Assembly: GCF_012911865.1 (NCBI RefSeq)
Contig: NZ_JAAXYH010000001.1
Location: 124,001 to 188,000, forward strand
Direction of reading: 5' to 3'
DNA length: 64,000 bases
From: Shewanella salipaludis
GTDB taxonomy: Bacteria > Pseudomonadota > Gammaproteobacteria > Enterobacterales > Shewanellaceae
Below the pieces are notes generated by a model that was not told where the DNA came from, ran no database searches, and saw only the letters and a list, made by a program, of their open reading frames with translations. Below, in pieces: positions 34,744 through 43,774 of the stretch. Position numbers and translations under genes: made by a program. Within the stretch, counting starts at the first letter, position 1. Every line of letters starts with the position of its first letter.

Positions 34744-36885
34744 TTATCCCGCCTTGGTGAGCAAGACGTCATGGCCCTTGTCGTGCGCCTGCGCCTCTGT
34801 CTGTTGCTTCAGTTCCTGCAGCTGGCGCTTCTCATAGTTGACCAGATAATGATAGATGGCGACCTGGGAGCGCAGCTTGCGTTTATTCCCCCTGTTGCGA
34901 TAGGGATTGCTCTGTTCCTTGTTGATGATCCTCGCCTTGGTGTTGTCGTTGAATTGCAGCGACAGTATGTCCATCACCATCTGTTTCAGGCGGGGATCAT
35001 AGATGGGGGCGCTGACCTCGACGCGGTTGTCGACGTTGCGGCTCATCCAGTCGGCGGAGCAGATATAGAGCTTATTCTCGCCGCCGGCGTGAAACAGCAT
35101 GACCCGGGAATGCTCCAGGAAGCGGTCGACTATGCTGTAGACCTCGATATTGTCGCTCACCCCGGGAATGCGGGGGATCAGAGCGCACATGCCGCGGATC
35201 AGCAACCTGATCTTGACCCCGGCCGCCGAGGCCTCGTACAGCTTCTGGATCAGCGCCTCATCGATGAGGTTATTCAGCTTGAGGGTAATAGCCGCCTTCA
35301 TCCGGCCGTGGGCATTGACTATTTCCTGATCTATCAGGTTGGTGAGCTTCTGCCTGGCATCATAGGGCGAGACGATAAGGTGTTGGAAGTTATCGCGCCT
35401 GTAGGGGTGCTCGATCAGCTCGAATACCTGTTCTACTTCCCTAGCGATCTCCTGATTGGCGGTAAACAGGGAGAAATCCGTGTAGATCCTGGCGGTGCCT
35501 TCATTGAAGTTGCCCGAGCCGACATGGCAATAGAGGCGGGTCTCGCCCTGCTCCTCGCGGCCTATCAGACAGAGCTTGGAATGGACCTTGAGACTGGGGA
35601 TGCCGTGATGCACCCTCACCCCGGCCTCGGCCAGGATGCGGGACCATTCTATGTTGGATTGCTCGTCGAAGCGGGCGTGCAGCTCGATCACCGCCGTGAC
35701 CTTCTTGCCATTCTTGACCGCATCCACCAGCGACTGTACCACATGGGACTTCTTGGCGACCCGGTAGAGGCTGATGCGGATGAAACGCACCGCGGGATCA
35801 TAGGCCGCCTGGCGTACCATCTCGGTGAAATGGGAAAACTTGTGATAGGGGTAGTTGAGCATGATATCGCCCATGGCGATGGCATCGAAACTGTTGGCGC
35901 AGCGCCCGAAGCCCGCACTGTCGAGCGCCGGCATCTTCTCGTTTTCCAGGTAATGGCGACTGGGATTGGGGAAGCCGATGAAGTCCTTGAAACTGTGATA
36001 ACGGCCGCCGGGGATCAGACACTCGGTGGAGCTGATGTTGAGATTGTCCTTGAGCATGGTCAGCATATGTTCCGGCATGTCCCTGTCATACACCAGGCGC
36101 ACGGGTTCGGCGGTCAGGCGTTTCTTCAGGCCCTTGGTCATCTTCTCCAACTGGGTCTGTTCCAGTTCATCCGTGATGTCAAACTCGGCATCCCGGGTGA
36201 GTTTCATCGAGTAGGTGTCTATGGCCTCGTACTCGAAGAAGGGACCGAACAGCTCATCGACACAATGACGGATAATATTGTCGAGCAAGATCAGATATTT
36301 CTTGGCCTTGCTCTTCTCGGTCGGCAGCTCGATGAAGCGCGGCAGGTTCTTGGTGGGCACTTCGACCAAGGCATACTGGCGTCGCTCCTTGCTGTAGAGG
36401 CAGACGGCGAGATAGGTGGCGTCATCGTTGATCTGTTTCACCAGATCCCGGCTGTTGTTGACTATCAAGGGGCTAATATGGCGTTTGAACTGATCCTTGA
36501 AATGCTTCTTGAGCCAGGCGCTGTGGAAGTCGCTCAATTGTTTCTCATTGATTAAGAAAATATTACGCCTGACCAATTCACGCATCAGATCTGCGTAGAT
36601 GGCGTCGAAGCGCTCCTGCAGCGCGAGCACCCTGGACTGGATCTTGGCCATCAGGTGGCGGCTGTGGCTGCGGCCATCCTGCAGCGAGGAAATGAGGATG
36701 GCCCGGCGCACCGCCGCGACCCTGACCCGGAAAAACTCATCCATGTTGCTGGAAAAAATCCCCAGAAAGCGCACCCGTTCCACCAGGGGGACCTGGGGAT
36801 CGCAGGCTTCCTGCAATACGCGTTCGTTGAAGGATAACCAGGAAAGCTCTTTATCTATCGATAACTTGTCTGTGACGGGCGACAC
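34744..36885 (-). CDS. ppk1: polyphosphate kinase 1
   Basis: 713 residues with the four PPK1 domains: N-terminal (DKLSIDKELSWLSFNERVLQEA), head (LNISSTECLIPGGRYHSFKDF) and two PLD-like C-terminal domains. The autophosphorylated histidine lies in SLKVHSKLCLIG, with GSGNFNEGTARIYTD following. It polymerises the gamma-phosphate of ATP into polyphosphate. The start is set at GTG 36885 because AAGGAG sits seven bases before it; a TTG 33 bases upstream is the only longer option. First gene of ppk-ppx. A Pho-box-like array lies about 170-200 bases upstream. Confidence 0.93.
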   Translation of the reverse strand: MSPVTDKLSIDKELSWLSFNERVLQEACDPQVPLVERVRFLGIFSSNMDEFFRVRVAAVRRAILISSLQDGRSHSRHLMAKIQSRVLALQERFDAIYADLMRELVRRNIFLINEKQLSDFHSAWLKKHFKDQFKRHISPLIVNNSRDLVKQINDDATYLAVCLYSKERRQYALVEVPTKNLPRFIELPTEKSKAKKYLILLDNIIRHCVDELFGPFFEYEAIDTYSMKLTRDAEFDITDELEQTQLEKMTKGLKKRLTAEPVRLVYDRDMPEHMLTMLKDNLNISSTECLIPGGRYHSFKDFIGFPNPSRHYLENEKMPALDSAGFGRCANSFDAIAMGDIMLNYPYHKFSHFTEMVRQAAYDPAVRFIRISLYRVAKKSHVVQSLVDAVKNGKKVTAVIELHARFDEQSNIEWSRILAEAGVRVHHGIPSLKVHSKLCLIGREEQGETRLYCHVGSGNFNEGTARIYTDFSLFTANQEIAREVEQVFELIEHPYRRDNFQHLIVSPYDARQKLTNLIDQEIVNAHGRMKAAITLKLNNLIDEALIQKLYEASAAGVKIRLLIRGMCALIPRIPGVSDNIEVYSIVDRFLEHSRVMLFHAGGENKLYICSADWMSRNVDNRVEVSAPIYDPRLKQMVMDILSLQFNDNTKARIINKEQSNPYRNRGNKRKLRSQVAIYHYLVNYEKRQLQELKQQTEAQAHDKGHDVLLTKAG

Positions 36886-37056
36886 TGCACGGCTCCTTAT
36901 AGCAAGCGTCCGGGGCAATACACAATAGCATTCATCCTGCTTTGTGCAATGGATTTACCCATGGCATGGCAGAGGATTTTGGCTGTAAGTGACTGGCACC
37001 AAGGGGTTCTTCTGGCAATTAAGCTACAAGGGCATTGTGTCAGTTTGATGACGAAT

Positions 37057-37085
37057 GCGACATAAATATGACACTCAGGTGACAT
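37057..37085 (-). promoter_or_regulatory. Pho-box-like array upstream of ppk
   Basis: Reading the minus strand, three 7-mers ATGTCAC, GTGTCAT and ATGTCGC follow one another with exact 4-base spacers, the 11-bp periodicity of PhoB sites (half-site CTGTCAT). It is oriented towards ppk, but also lies 94 bases upstream of divergent yegD. Confidence 0.6.
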
Positions 37086-37178
37086 GGCGTTCGATGGGCG
37101 ACTTTGCATGCCGGCTGCGGCTTTAGCTGCGGCGCCAACTATGCTAAGGTACGCGGTTTTCCGCTTTGGAGCCTCGCT

Positions 37179-38621
37179 ATGTTTATTGGGTTTGATTATG
37201 GCAGTGCCAATTGTGCCGTCGGCATGATGCAGGGAGCCGAAGTGCGGCTCCTGCCCCTGTCGGGTGATTCGGATTACCTGCCGTCCACCTTATACGCCAT
37301 GGACAGGGAACTCATCGCCGAGGCCGTCTTCCATGGCCTGCCGGCCGAGCTCAAGGCCGAGTATGCCGGCAAGCGCGCCGCTCAGTTGAGCCGGGCCCGC
37401 ATGGTGCGCCACGAGCTGGATCTGGGCGCCGACGAGCAGGCGGTGTTTGTCGGTGAGGCGGCGGTGCAAGCCTATCTCGAGCTGCCGGAAGAGGGATTCT
37501 ATGTCCGGTCGCCAAAATCCTTTCTCGGCGCCACGGGCCTGAGGCCGGAGCAGATAGCCCTGTTCGAGGACATAGTCACCCTGATGATGCAGCACATCAA
37601 GACGCTGGCCGAAGCCAGGTTGGCCGAGGCTGGGGAGATGGCGGGGGCCATCAGTTATGCCGTCATAGGCAGACCGGTGAACTTCCAGGGCATAGGCGGC
37701 GAGGAGAGCAATCGTCAGGCCGAAGCTATCCTCAGGGTCGCGGCGAGCCGTGCCGGCTTCAGCGAGGTGGCCTTCCTGTTCGAACCTCTCGCCGCCGGCA
37801 TGGACTATGAGGCGAGTCTGGTCGAGGACAAGACTGTGCTGGTGGTCGATGTGGGGGGCGGCACCACGGATTGCTCTCTGGTCAAGATGGGCCCTGGCCA
37901 CAGGCATAAAGCGGATCGCAGCGCCGATTTTCTCGGCCACAGCGGGCAGCGTATCGGCGGTAACGATCTGGATATCGCCCTGGCGATGCAGGCTTTCATG
38001 CCCCGGCTTGGCCTGGGCAGTCAGACCAGGAGCGGCAAACCCATGCCGAGCAAGCCTTTCTGGAATGCGGTCGCCGTCAATGACATCAGTGCCCAGCGGG
38101 AGTTCGCCGCCCTGAGTTCACGCAAGCTGATCCAGGCGCTGCTGGAAGAGGCCGAAACGCCGGAGCGCTTAAGCTTGCTGCTCAAGGTGCAGCGGGAGCA
38201 ACTGGGTTATCAGCTGGTGCGCAGCGCCGAGCGGGCTAAAATTGATTTGTCTGACGCGGCCAGTGTCGCCAGCAGTCTGGGGTATCTGGACCCAGAGTTG
38301 CGGGTCGAGGTGAGCCGCGGCCAGTTCGAGGCCGCCATAGAGACATCGCTGGCGAGGGTCGAGGCGCTGATGCACCAGGCACTGGCCCAGGCTGACGGAC
38401 AGGCACCTGAGGTGATCTATGTGACGGGGGGGACGGCCAAGAGCCCGGCGATCTACGCCAGGATTGCCGCCATCTACCCAGAGACGCCCGTGGTAGTGGG
38501 CGATCATTTCGGCTCGGTCACCGCCGGCCTGACCCTTTGGGCGCAGAAGCTGTTTGCCGCTACGCCCGTCACCCCGGCGGCAAACTTAGCCGTCACCAAA
38601 GCAACGAGCGAGGCGTATTGA
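37179..38621 (+). CDS. yegD: Hsp70-family chaperone, YegD type
   Basis: 480 residues. Actin/Hsp70 ATPase fold: phosphate-1 loop IGFDYGSANCAVG, phosphate-2 VLVVDVGGGTTDCSLVKMG and the adenosine motif region VIYVTGGTAKSPAIYARIA. It lacks the long substrate-binding C-terminus of DnaK, as in E. coli YegD. Exact clients unknown. ATG 37179 follows GGAG; the in-frame extension to 37104 is not conserved. The next gene starts one base after its stop. Confidence 0.85.
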   Translation: MFIGFDYGSANCAVGMMQGAEVRLLPLSGDSDYLPSTLYAMDRELIAEAVFHGLPAELKAEYAGKRAAQLSRARMVRHELDLGADEQAVFVGEAAVQAYLELPEEGFYVRSPKSFLGATGLRPEQIALFEDIVTLMMQHIKTLAEARLAEAGEMAGAISYAVIGRPVNFQGIGGEESNRQAEAILRVAASRAGFSEVAFLFEPLAAGMDYEASLVEDKTVLVVDVGGGTTDCSLVKMGPGHRHKADRSADFLGHSGQRIGGNDLDIALAMQAFMPRLGLGSQTRSGKPMPSKPFWNAVAVNDISAQREFAALSSRKLIQALLEEAETPERLSLLLKVQREQLGYQLVRSAERAKIDLSDAASVASSLGYLDPELRVEVSRGQFEAAIETSLARVEALMHQALAQADGQAPEVIYVTGGTAKSPAIYARIAAIYPETPVVVGDHFGSVTAGLTLWAQKLFAATPVTPAANLAVTKATSEAY

Positions 38622-38622
38622 T

Positions 38623-39129
38623 ATGCAGGGAGGTGAAACTATCGGCAGCAAGAGCATGAAGGCCGGATTACTGGCCGGGGCCGTTCTGGGCGCGAGTCTG
38701 GCACTGTCGGCCTGTGGCGACGATGTGGGTAAGGTCAGCCTGGGGCTGTTTACCACCAAGGATGTGATCATAGATGCCAAACAGGATCCCAAGTTGCCCG
38801 GGGTGACCTGCCACATCAGCCGCATAGAGGCGAACCTGGATCTGGCCGATCCTTCGGACATGAGCATCAGCTGTCGTCAGACAGGGCCCATCAGCTCGGC
38901 CCAGTTGGCGGGCATAGATACCAGCAAGCAGGGCGAGATCGTCTTCAAGGAGTCGTTGAGCATATTGTTCAAGAGCCTCAAGGTGAGGCGGATCTTCGAC
39001 AGGGAGCATCAGACCCTGCTGTACCTGTCTTACTCCACCAAGGAAACCAACGGCAGCCATAAGCATGCCTTGTCGACCGTGCCCTTGTATGGCACGGCAG
39101 CCTGGGTCGCTCCCGAGCCCAAGCCTTGA
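38623..39129 (+). CDS. creA: CreA family lipoprotein
   Basis: 168 residues. Signal peptide with lipobox ending LSAC (predicted lipidated Cys31), then the CreA domain: KDVIIDAKQDPKLPGVTCHISRIE, ISCRQTGPI, GEIVFKESLSILFKSLKVRRIFD and LLYLSYSTKETNGSHKHALSTVPL. Function of CreA proteins is not established; E. coli CreA is not lipidated, so this variant is envelope-anchored. Start ATG 38623 has GAGG nine bases upstream; ATG 38656 would still include the signal. Probably co-transcribed with yegD. Confidence 0.85.
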   Translation: MQGGETIGSKSMKAGLLAGAVLGASLALSACGDDVGKVSLGLFTTKDVIIDAKQDPKLPGVTCHISRIEANLDLADPSDMSISCRQTGPISSAQLAGIDTSKQGEIVFKESLSILFKSLKVRRIFDREHQTLLYLSYSTKETNGSHKHALSTVPLYGTAAWVAPEPKP

Positions 39130-39165
39130 GAACCCAGGCCTTGATTGAGCGCCTATGAGCCCTCA

Positions 39166-39240
39166 GAATCCAGGCCCTGGGAGTCTAAGTCTAGAGAATA
39201 TAAGTCTAGGGAATATAAGCCTAGGGAACAGGCCCCTAGG
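39166..39240. repeat. 15-bp degenerate tandem repeat after creA
   Basis: Five consecutive 15-base units: GAATCCAGGCCCTGG, GAGTCTAAGTCTAGA, GAATATAAGTCTAGG, GAATATAAGCCTAGG, GAACAGGCCCCTAGG. A further related unit GAACCCAGGCCTTGA begins on the last base of the creA stop region (39130). Confidence 0.9.
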
Positions 39241-39248
39241 GCCAGAAT

Positions 39249-39275
39249 AAAAAACCGCCGGCCGGCGGTTTTTTT
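39249..39275. terminator. Bidirectional terminator between creA and metC
   Basis: Perfect 18-base palindrome of AACCGCCGG and its complement, with A run on the left and T run on the right. Confidence 0.88.
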
Positions 39276-39311
39276 ATGTCAGATGCCCCAAGTAAGAGCG
39301 GGCTGCCCGGG

Positions 39312-40505
39312 TTATCTGGCCAAGGCGGCGTTGAAGCGGGCGAAACCCGCCTCGAGATCGGCAATCAAGTCATCGGCATCTTCCAGGCCGACATGCAGGC
39401 GGAGCAACGGCTTGGTCTTATCCCAGCGGGTGGCGGTGCGTATGCTCTCTATGCCGAATACCCCGAGGATCAGGCTCTCATAGCCGCCCCAGGAGAAGCC
39501 CATCTTGAAATGCTGCATGTTTTCCACCATGGCGGTGATGGCGTCGAGATCCCCATGCTTCAACACCACGGAGAATAAGCCATTGGCGGCGCTGAAGTCA
39601 CGTTTGAAGAATTCATGCCCGGGGCAGGTTGCGAATGCCGGGTGGCGCAGGTGATCCACCTCGGGGCGCCCCTGGAGCCAGTTGGCGACCTTGAGGGCAT
39701 TCTTCTGGTGTTGGGCCATGCGCACCCCCAAGGTACGCAGGCCGCGGGCGGCGAGGTAGACATCGTCGGGTGAGGTGGTTTGCCCCATGAGGTAGCTGTT
39801 TTCCCTCAGCTGATCCCAACAGCGGGCGTTGGCGGTGGCCGTGCCCAGCATCACATCCGAGTGTCCAACTATGTACTTGGTCGCCGCCTGGATGGAAATG
39901 TCCACCCCCATGTCGAAGGGACGGCAATTGATGGGCGAGGCCCAGGTGTTGTCGAGCATGACCACCAACTCCTGCTCATGGGCGATGCGGCATAGGGTCG
40001 GCACGTCCTGTACTTCCATGGTGAGCGAACCCGGCGACTCGAGGAACAGCACCTTGGTGTTGGGGCGGATCAACGCCGCTATGCCGGCGCCTATCATGGG
40101 GTCGTAGTAGGTGGTCTCTATGCCCAAACCCGCCAGCAACTTGTCGCAGAGATCGCGGCTGGGCTCATAGGCGCTGTCGACCATCAGCAGGTGATCCCCC
40201 GACTTGAGGAAACTCAGCAGGCAAGCGCTGATCGCCGCCGCGCCTGAGGGATAGAGGGCGGTGCCGACGCCGCCTTCCAGTTCGGCTATCGCCGCCTGAA
40301 AGGCGAAGTGGGTCGGGGTGCCGCGGCGGCCATAGAACATCTCGCCCTGGGTCTTATGCTTGGCGGCATGACGCATGTCATCCATGGTTTCGAATACCAC
40401 GGTCGAGGCCCGGAACACAGGCGGGTTAATCACCCCCTTGGTCCACTTCTTGTCCCGGCCCAGGCTGACTATCTTGGTGTCTTGCTTCATATCATGCTGT
40501 TTCAT
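39312..40505 (-). CDS. metC: cystathionine beta-lyase (Cys/Met metabolism PLP enzyme)
   Basis: 397 residues. Cys/Met-metabolism PLP family: YGRRGTPTHFAFQAAIAELEGG, LYPSGAAAISACLLSFLKSGDHLLMVDSAYEPSR, the PLP aspartate in VMLDNTWASP and the Schiff-base lysine in QAATKYIVGHSDVMLG. The SAYEP pattern and overall sequence fit MetC, which cleaves cystathionine to homocysteine, pyruvate and ammonia. ATG 40505 has AGGA eight bases before it; the upstream in-frame extension is not conserved. Confidence 0.88.
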   Translation of the reverse strand: MKQHDMKQDTKIVSLGRDKKWTKGVINPPVFRASTVVFETMDDMRHAAKHKTQGEMFYGRRGTPTHFAFQAAIAELEGGVGTALYPSGAAAISACLLSFLKSGDHLLMVDSAYEPSRDLCDKLLAGLGIETTYYDPMIGAGIAALIRPNTKVLFLESPGSLTMEVQDVPTLCRIAHEQELVVMLDNTWASPINCRPFDMGVDISIQAATKYIVGHSDVMLGTATANARCWDQLRENSYLMGQTTSPDDVYLAARGLRTLGVRMAQHQKNALKVANWLQGRPEVDHLRHPAFATCPGHEFFKRDFSAANGLFSVVLKHGDLDAITAMVENMQHFKMGFSWGGYESLILGVFGIESIRTATRWDKTKPLLRLHVGLEDADDLIADLEAGFARFNAALAR

Positions 40506-40617
40506 CGCTAATTCCTGCCATGGATTGAATCGAAAAGTCTGGCTGCTGCGCTGGCATCTTAGCATCTCACGGGCCGAATAACAGGCCGGCAAGATGAAGC
40601 CTATTCATGCTGCCTCG

Positions 40618-42786
40618 CTATTGGCTGTCCTTGAGCAGAGGCAAGTGGATCACTATTTCCACCCCTGAGCCATCGGCGCGGTTGCGGGCGAGGATCTGCC
40701 CCTGGTGAAAGACGCAGATCAGCCGGGCGATATACAGCCCCAGTCCCAGGTGTGGCTTGGCTTGTTGTTGATGGGGTCTGACCGACACCATGGACTCGAA
40801 GATCTGTTCGGCCATGTTCTGTGGCAGCGCGGGACCACTGTTGCTGACCATGAGGCAGGCCTGCTTGCCCTGGGATTTGAGGCTGACCTGGATGGCGCTG
40901 TCCGGCTGGCTGAATTCCAGCGCATTGGCGATGAGCTTATCCATCAGCTGGGCCAGGTATTCGGGCACGCCGCGCATCCTCAGCTCCTGCTCTATCTCTG
41001 TGGTAAATTCCTGCTGCGGATAGGTCAGCTGGTAGCCCTGCATGCAGCCGGAGATCACCTTGGACAGGGGAAAGGCCTGCATTTCGGCCTGGGACAGGCT
41101 CTCTTCCAGCCGGGTGGCCTCGCTCATGTTGTTGAGTATCATGCCCAGACGGCTGACGCCTTCTTGGGCCCGATCGACATACTTCTGGCTGTCGCCGTCC
41201 AGCTGCTGCAGCTGCAGGTGCTCCAGCGAGCTGCGCACCACAGCGACCGGGGTACGCAGCTCGTGTGACAGACGCGAAGACATGTTTTCCAGGTATTGGT
41301 TGTACTGCCTCAGGCGGCTGACTATGTTGGAGAAACTGCGCGACAGGTCGCCAATCTCATCTCTGTTGTTCGAGGCCTTGATGCCGCTGCGGATCCGCCC
41401 CTGGCTGTCGATGGCCCCTTCGGCCTCGTCCCTCAGGCTGCGGATACGGCTGGAGATGCTGGAGGCGAAGAAGAACAGCGCCAGGGTGCCCATGCTCATG
41501 ATGGTGATGATGACGTTGAACAGCTTCTCCAATGCGCGATTGCGCAGGCTGCGGATCCCGTGGGTGGTCTCTTCGGCGACGACGGCGCCCATGACCCTGT
41601 CATCTATCCAGATGGGGCTGGCGGCGGCCAAGATCACCGCCTTGCTGTCCGGTGTCAGGCGCCAGGTGGAACCTTGCTTGCCGATCAACGCCTTGCGAAT
41701 ATGACTGCCATCCAGTTCGGTGGAGTCTTGCAGTGAGTCGACAAAGTCCTGGGGGGGCGCCGTCAGCACCCGGTAATAGAGGGGGTGCAATATTTTACGC
41801 TTGAACAGGCTCCAGAGATCTTCCTCCTCCTCCTCATCCAGGGTGCGGGTCCAGACGCTGCTGTTGGCGCGAATATCCCCCGACTTGGCCAGCACCCGGC
41901 CGTGGTTGTCTATCACCCAGATCCGCGAGCTATTGTGGCCCATGCCCTTGATGATGTTCTCAATTTCGGGGGAGGGTACCAGTACCGTCCCCAGGTTATC
42001 GGCCCTGTCGATGGCGGAGGTGCCGACTATGGCTTCGACCCTGCGGCGCCGCTTGTCGTTGACATCGGAAATGGCGAAGCCGAGTTTGCTGCCGACCATC
42101 TCCAGCGGCAATCTGAGCTCTATGTTGTAGCCCTTGTCTGTCTTGCGCCACTGGCCCTGAATGCGCACCTCTGGGCTGACCGGGGTGGAGCGTGCCGGGT
42201 TGGCGGGCAGCTCGAAGGCACTGATCCAGCCATCCCTGCTGGTGGCTATGATATAGCGCCTGAACTGACCGTCCGGAGCCAGGGTTGCCAGGGTCAGATG
42301 ATCGTTATGGTCGACGCTGAGGGCCTTGCGGCCGCGGTAGACGACATTGGGATCTGTGACGTCGAAGAAGCCGTAGAGATAACCGCCGTATCTGCCCACC
42401 ATATGGGTGAAGCTGAGGTTGAGGGGGGCATCCTCATCTGCCTGCATTATCAGATGGGACTGGCCATAGTTGATGAATCTGTGGCTGTAGCCCTGCCAGT
42501 CGACCAGCTTACCGTCGAGCTGGATGGGGCCGCTCAGCGGATAGGCATACAGATCCCGGCTCTTCTCGACCCTGTTGAGGAAGCTCGCCTGGTTGTCGAA
42601 TAGCTTGGGCCTCTCATGCAGGGCGGTGGCCAATGCCTGGGTGGTGCCCTCCAGGGTGCGCTCCTGGCCCTGGCGCAGGTATTTTTCCATCTCCCACACA
42701 TATTGGTAGCCAAGCCAGGGCAGGCATAGCAGGAATAGCGACAGTATGACGACCTTGGTGCGCAGGCCTATGGGCAGATTAAGCAT
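40618..42786 (-). CDS. pdsS: Dedicated sortase system histidine kinase PdsS
   Basis: 722 residues. N-terminal membrane helix (VVILSLFLLCLPWLGYQYVW), a large periplasmic sensor region of about 400 residues, and a second helix (NVIITIMSMGTLALFFFASSIS). Then HAMP, HisKA with phospho-His508 in RLSHELRTPVAVV, and HATPase_c (N box around LMDKLIANALEFSQ, G2 box LGLGLYIARL). The length and the neighbouring sortase genes identify the marine/proteobacterial sortase-system kinase. It is 41 bases downstream of its regulator gene. Start ATG 42786; an upstream in-frame TTG at 42846 overlaps the regulator gene and is less likely. Confidence 0.88.
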   Translation of the reverse strand: MLNLPIGLRTKVVILSLFLLCLPWLGYQYVWEMEKYLRQGQERTLEGTTQALATALHERPKLFDNQASFLNRVEKSRDLYAYPLSGPIQLDGKLVDWQGYSHRFINYGQSHLIMQADEDAPLNLSFTHMVGRYGGYLYGFFDVTDPNVVYRGRKALSVDHNDHLTLATLAPDGQFRRYIIATSRDGWISAFELPANPARSTPVSPEVRIQGQWRKTDKGYNIELRLPLEMVGSKLGFAISDVNDKRRRRVEAIVGTSAIDRADNLGTVLVPSPEIENIIKGMGHNSSRIWVIDNHGRVLAKSGDIRANSSVWTRTLDEEEEEDLWSLFKRKILHPLYYRVLTAPPQDFVDSLQDSTELDGSHIRKALIGKQGSTWRLTPDSKAVILAAASPIWIDDRVMGAVVAEETTHGIRSLRNRALEKLFNVIITIMSMGTLALFFFASSISSRIRSLRDEAEGAIDSQGRIRSGIKASNNRDEIGDLSRSFSNIVSRLRQYNQYLENMSSRLSHELRTPVAVVRSSLEHLQLQQLDGDSQKYVDRAQEGVSRLGMILNNMSEATRLEESLSQAEMQAFPLSKVISGCMQGYQLTYPQQEFTTEIEQELRMRGVPEYLAQLMDKLIANALEFSQPDSAIQVSLKSQGKQACLMVSNSGPALPQNMAEQIFESMVSVRPHQQQAKPHLGLGLYIARLICVFHQGQILARNRADGSGVEIVIHLPLLKDSQ

Positions 42787-42827
42787 CTTGGAGCTGAGGT
42801 CCTGAGTGAACGGGCGACATGTACATA

Positions 42828-43520
42828 CTAGCCCTGGGAATCCCAACGGTAGCCCATGCCATAGACGGTATCTATGCAGTCGAAGGCGGGATCGGCGGCG
42901 ATAAATTTCTTCCTGATGCGTTTCACATGGGAGGTGATGGTACTGTCATCGACAAATATCTTGGCCTCCTGCATCAACTCCTGGCGGCTGCGCACATGCC
43001 CAGGGTGTTTGGCCAGGGCATGCACCATCCAGAATTCGGTCACCGTCAGTTCTATGGGAGTCTGCTCCCAAAGCACCCTGATGCGGTTGCTGTCTATGCT
43101 CAGGGGCCCCCGCTCGAGCAGGTTATCCTGGCTCGCCTGGGTACCTGCGACGTCGGAGCGGCGAAACAGGGCGGCCAGACGGGCGATGAGGTGGGGGAAG
43201 CTGACATCCTTGCTCAGGTAGTCATCGGCGCCCAGGCGCAGGCCGCAGACGGTATCGAAATCGCTGTCGCGGGCGGTGAGGAAAATGATCGGCAGGCTGC
43301 TCGACAGCGCCCGCAGCGACTGGCATAGGGCGAAGCCGCCGTCGATCTCATGACCCAGGCCTATGTCTATGATGGCCAGATCCGGCAGCCGGGTGTTGAA
43401 CGCCTGCATCGCCTCGGGGCGATTGGCATAGGTCTGTACGCTATAGCCCTGCTGCTGCAAGACATCTTTATAGTTTTCTCGAATGGCCGCTTCATCTTCC
43501 ACTATGGCGATACGTTTCAT
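42828..43520 (-). CDS. pdsR: Dedicated sortase system response regulator PdsR
   Basis: 230 residues. Receiver domain (MKRIAIVEDEAAIRENY, phospho-acceptor Asp52 in AIIDIGLG, Lys in YLSKDVSF) and an OmpR-type winged helix (IELTVTEFWMVHALAKHPGHVRSRQELM, then ITSHVKRIRKKF and GMGYRWD). Partner of PdsS. GGA lies eight bases before ATG 43520, which is where receiver homology begins. It is divergent from pdsO, so the 43521-43774 gap is the likely control region of the whole cluster. Confidence 0.9.
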   Translation of the reverse strand: MKRIAIVEDEAAIRENYKDVLQQQGYSVQTYANRPEAMQAFNTRLPDLAIIDIGLGHEIDGGFALCQSLRALSSSLPIIFLTARDSDFDTVCGLRLGADDYLSKDVSFPHLIARLAALFRRSDVAGTQASQDNLLERGPLSIDSNRIRVLWEQTPIELTVTEFWMVHALAKHPGHVRSRQELMQEAKIFVDDSTITSHVKRIRKKFIAADPAFDCIDTVYGMGYRWDSQG

Positions 43521-43774
43521 CCTGGTATTCCACTTGGCATTGCTGAACTTGGCGTGACTATACAGGATTTTATCCGGGATTGAAGAGGGGCGCGGCAATT
43601 GCCATTTTGTTGCCACTATTGATAGGCGAACCGCCTTCTTTCTTCCCTGCCGTTGCCATCTGCTTGATGTTTAATGACTTCATCGACATACGAGTCGCCG
43701 GCTAAGCGGCGGTCATGGCCAAAATGGCCAAGGTGTCGCGCCATTTCATTCAGCAACAATACAGGGACAAGAAG

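Noticed and set aside
34702-36555. 617-codon plus-strand frame opposite ppk
   Set aside because: Antisense shadow of ppk1; no ribosome binding site and no recognisable protein.
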